From Bacillota bacterium (GTDB taxonomy: Bacteria > Bacillota > Sulfobacillia > Symbiobacteriales > Symbiobacteriaceae): a stretch of DNA of 6,773 nt. The notes below the pieces were generated by a model, which saw nothing but the letters and a program-made list of their open reading frames with translations, did no database searches and was not told the origin of the DNA. Positions 6,742 to 6,773 of the stretch are shown here, piece after piece. How positions within the stretch are numbered: the first letter of the stretch is position 1; the number at the start of each line of letters is the position of its first letter. Position numbers and translations under genes: made by a program. The stretch lies in the NCBI GenBank assembly GCA_028287415.1, contig JAQBPS010000113.1, forward strand, positions 1 through 6,773, read 5' to 3'.

Positions 6742-6771
6742 CAGACACATTCCTTCCAAGCATGATATAAT
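6742..6771 (+). promoter_or_regulatory. Probable sigma-A type promoter reading out of the window
   Basis: TATAAT (6766-6771) is a perfect -10 box and is preceded by TG one base away (TGATATAAT, 6763-6771), an extended -10. Eighteen bases upstream, CAGACA (6742-6747) matches the -35 consensus TTGACA at four of six positions. The surrounding 60 bases are markedly more AT-rich than the rest of the window. TGAT-ATA-ATCA (6763-6773) is also a small inverted repeat over the -10, which could be an operator half or chance. The gene it serves lies beyond position 6773. Confidence 0.5.
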
Positions 6772-6773
6772 CA

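Noticed and set aside
5361..6765. Open frames on the + strand opposite the acetyltransferase and small ORF
   Set aside because: No SD sequences or known domains; the - strand acetyltransferase with its GNAT motif explains most of the region.

Overview
The window reads as part of a GC-rich Firmicute chromosome; a Symbiobacterium-like organism is my best guess, by inference only. The reasons are a GC content I judge by eye to be in the mid-60s percent, strong Bacillus-type Shine-Dalgarno (SD) sequences (AGGAGG variants) before most genes, a PTS-dependent DhaKLM system with a one-domain DhaM, and a near-consensus TATAAT at the right edge. No gene in the window fixes the taxonomy.

Left part (1-4386, + strand): a compact glycerol/dihydroxyacetone operon in the order dhaK (5' truncated), dhaL, dhaM, glpF, glpK. 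The dha genes are 6-7 bases apart. A 148-base spacer with two competing small hairpins separates dhaM from glpF, and glpF and glpK are 15 bases apart. GlpF admits glycerol and GlpK makes glycerol-3-phosphate with ATP. DhaM-DhaL-DhaK phosphorylates dihydroxyacetone using PEP-derived phosphate from EI and HPr. Both routes lead to dihydroxyacetone phosphate. The oxidoreductases they need (GlpD or GldA types) are not in the window.

Middle (4387-5381): a 358-base gene-free stretch that looks like structured leader RNA. It has a long-range helix of up to 18 pairs and, at its 3' end, a motif resembling a T-box bulge followed by a CCCTCC segment that can pair either with that motif or with the SD of the next gene. 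That gene encodes a DJ-1/PfpI family protein. It is followed by a very strong hairpin terminator between convergent genes.

Right part (5382-6773): a two-domain GNAT acetyltransferase on the - strand, a second terminator hairpin whose core is almost identical to the first, a small - strand ORF of 71 residues with a good SD but no recognisable function, and an AT-rich end holding a probable + strand promoter that reads out of the window.

The most interesting parts are the structured leader before the DJ-1/PfpI gene, the paired look-alike terminators, and two departures from the usual pattern in GlpK and GlpF.
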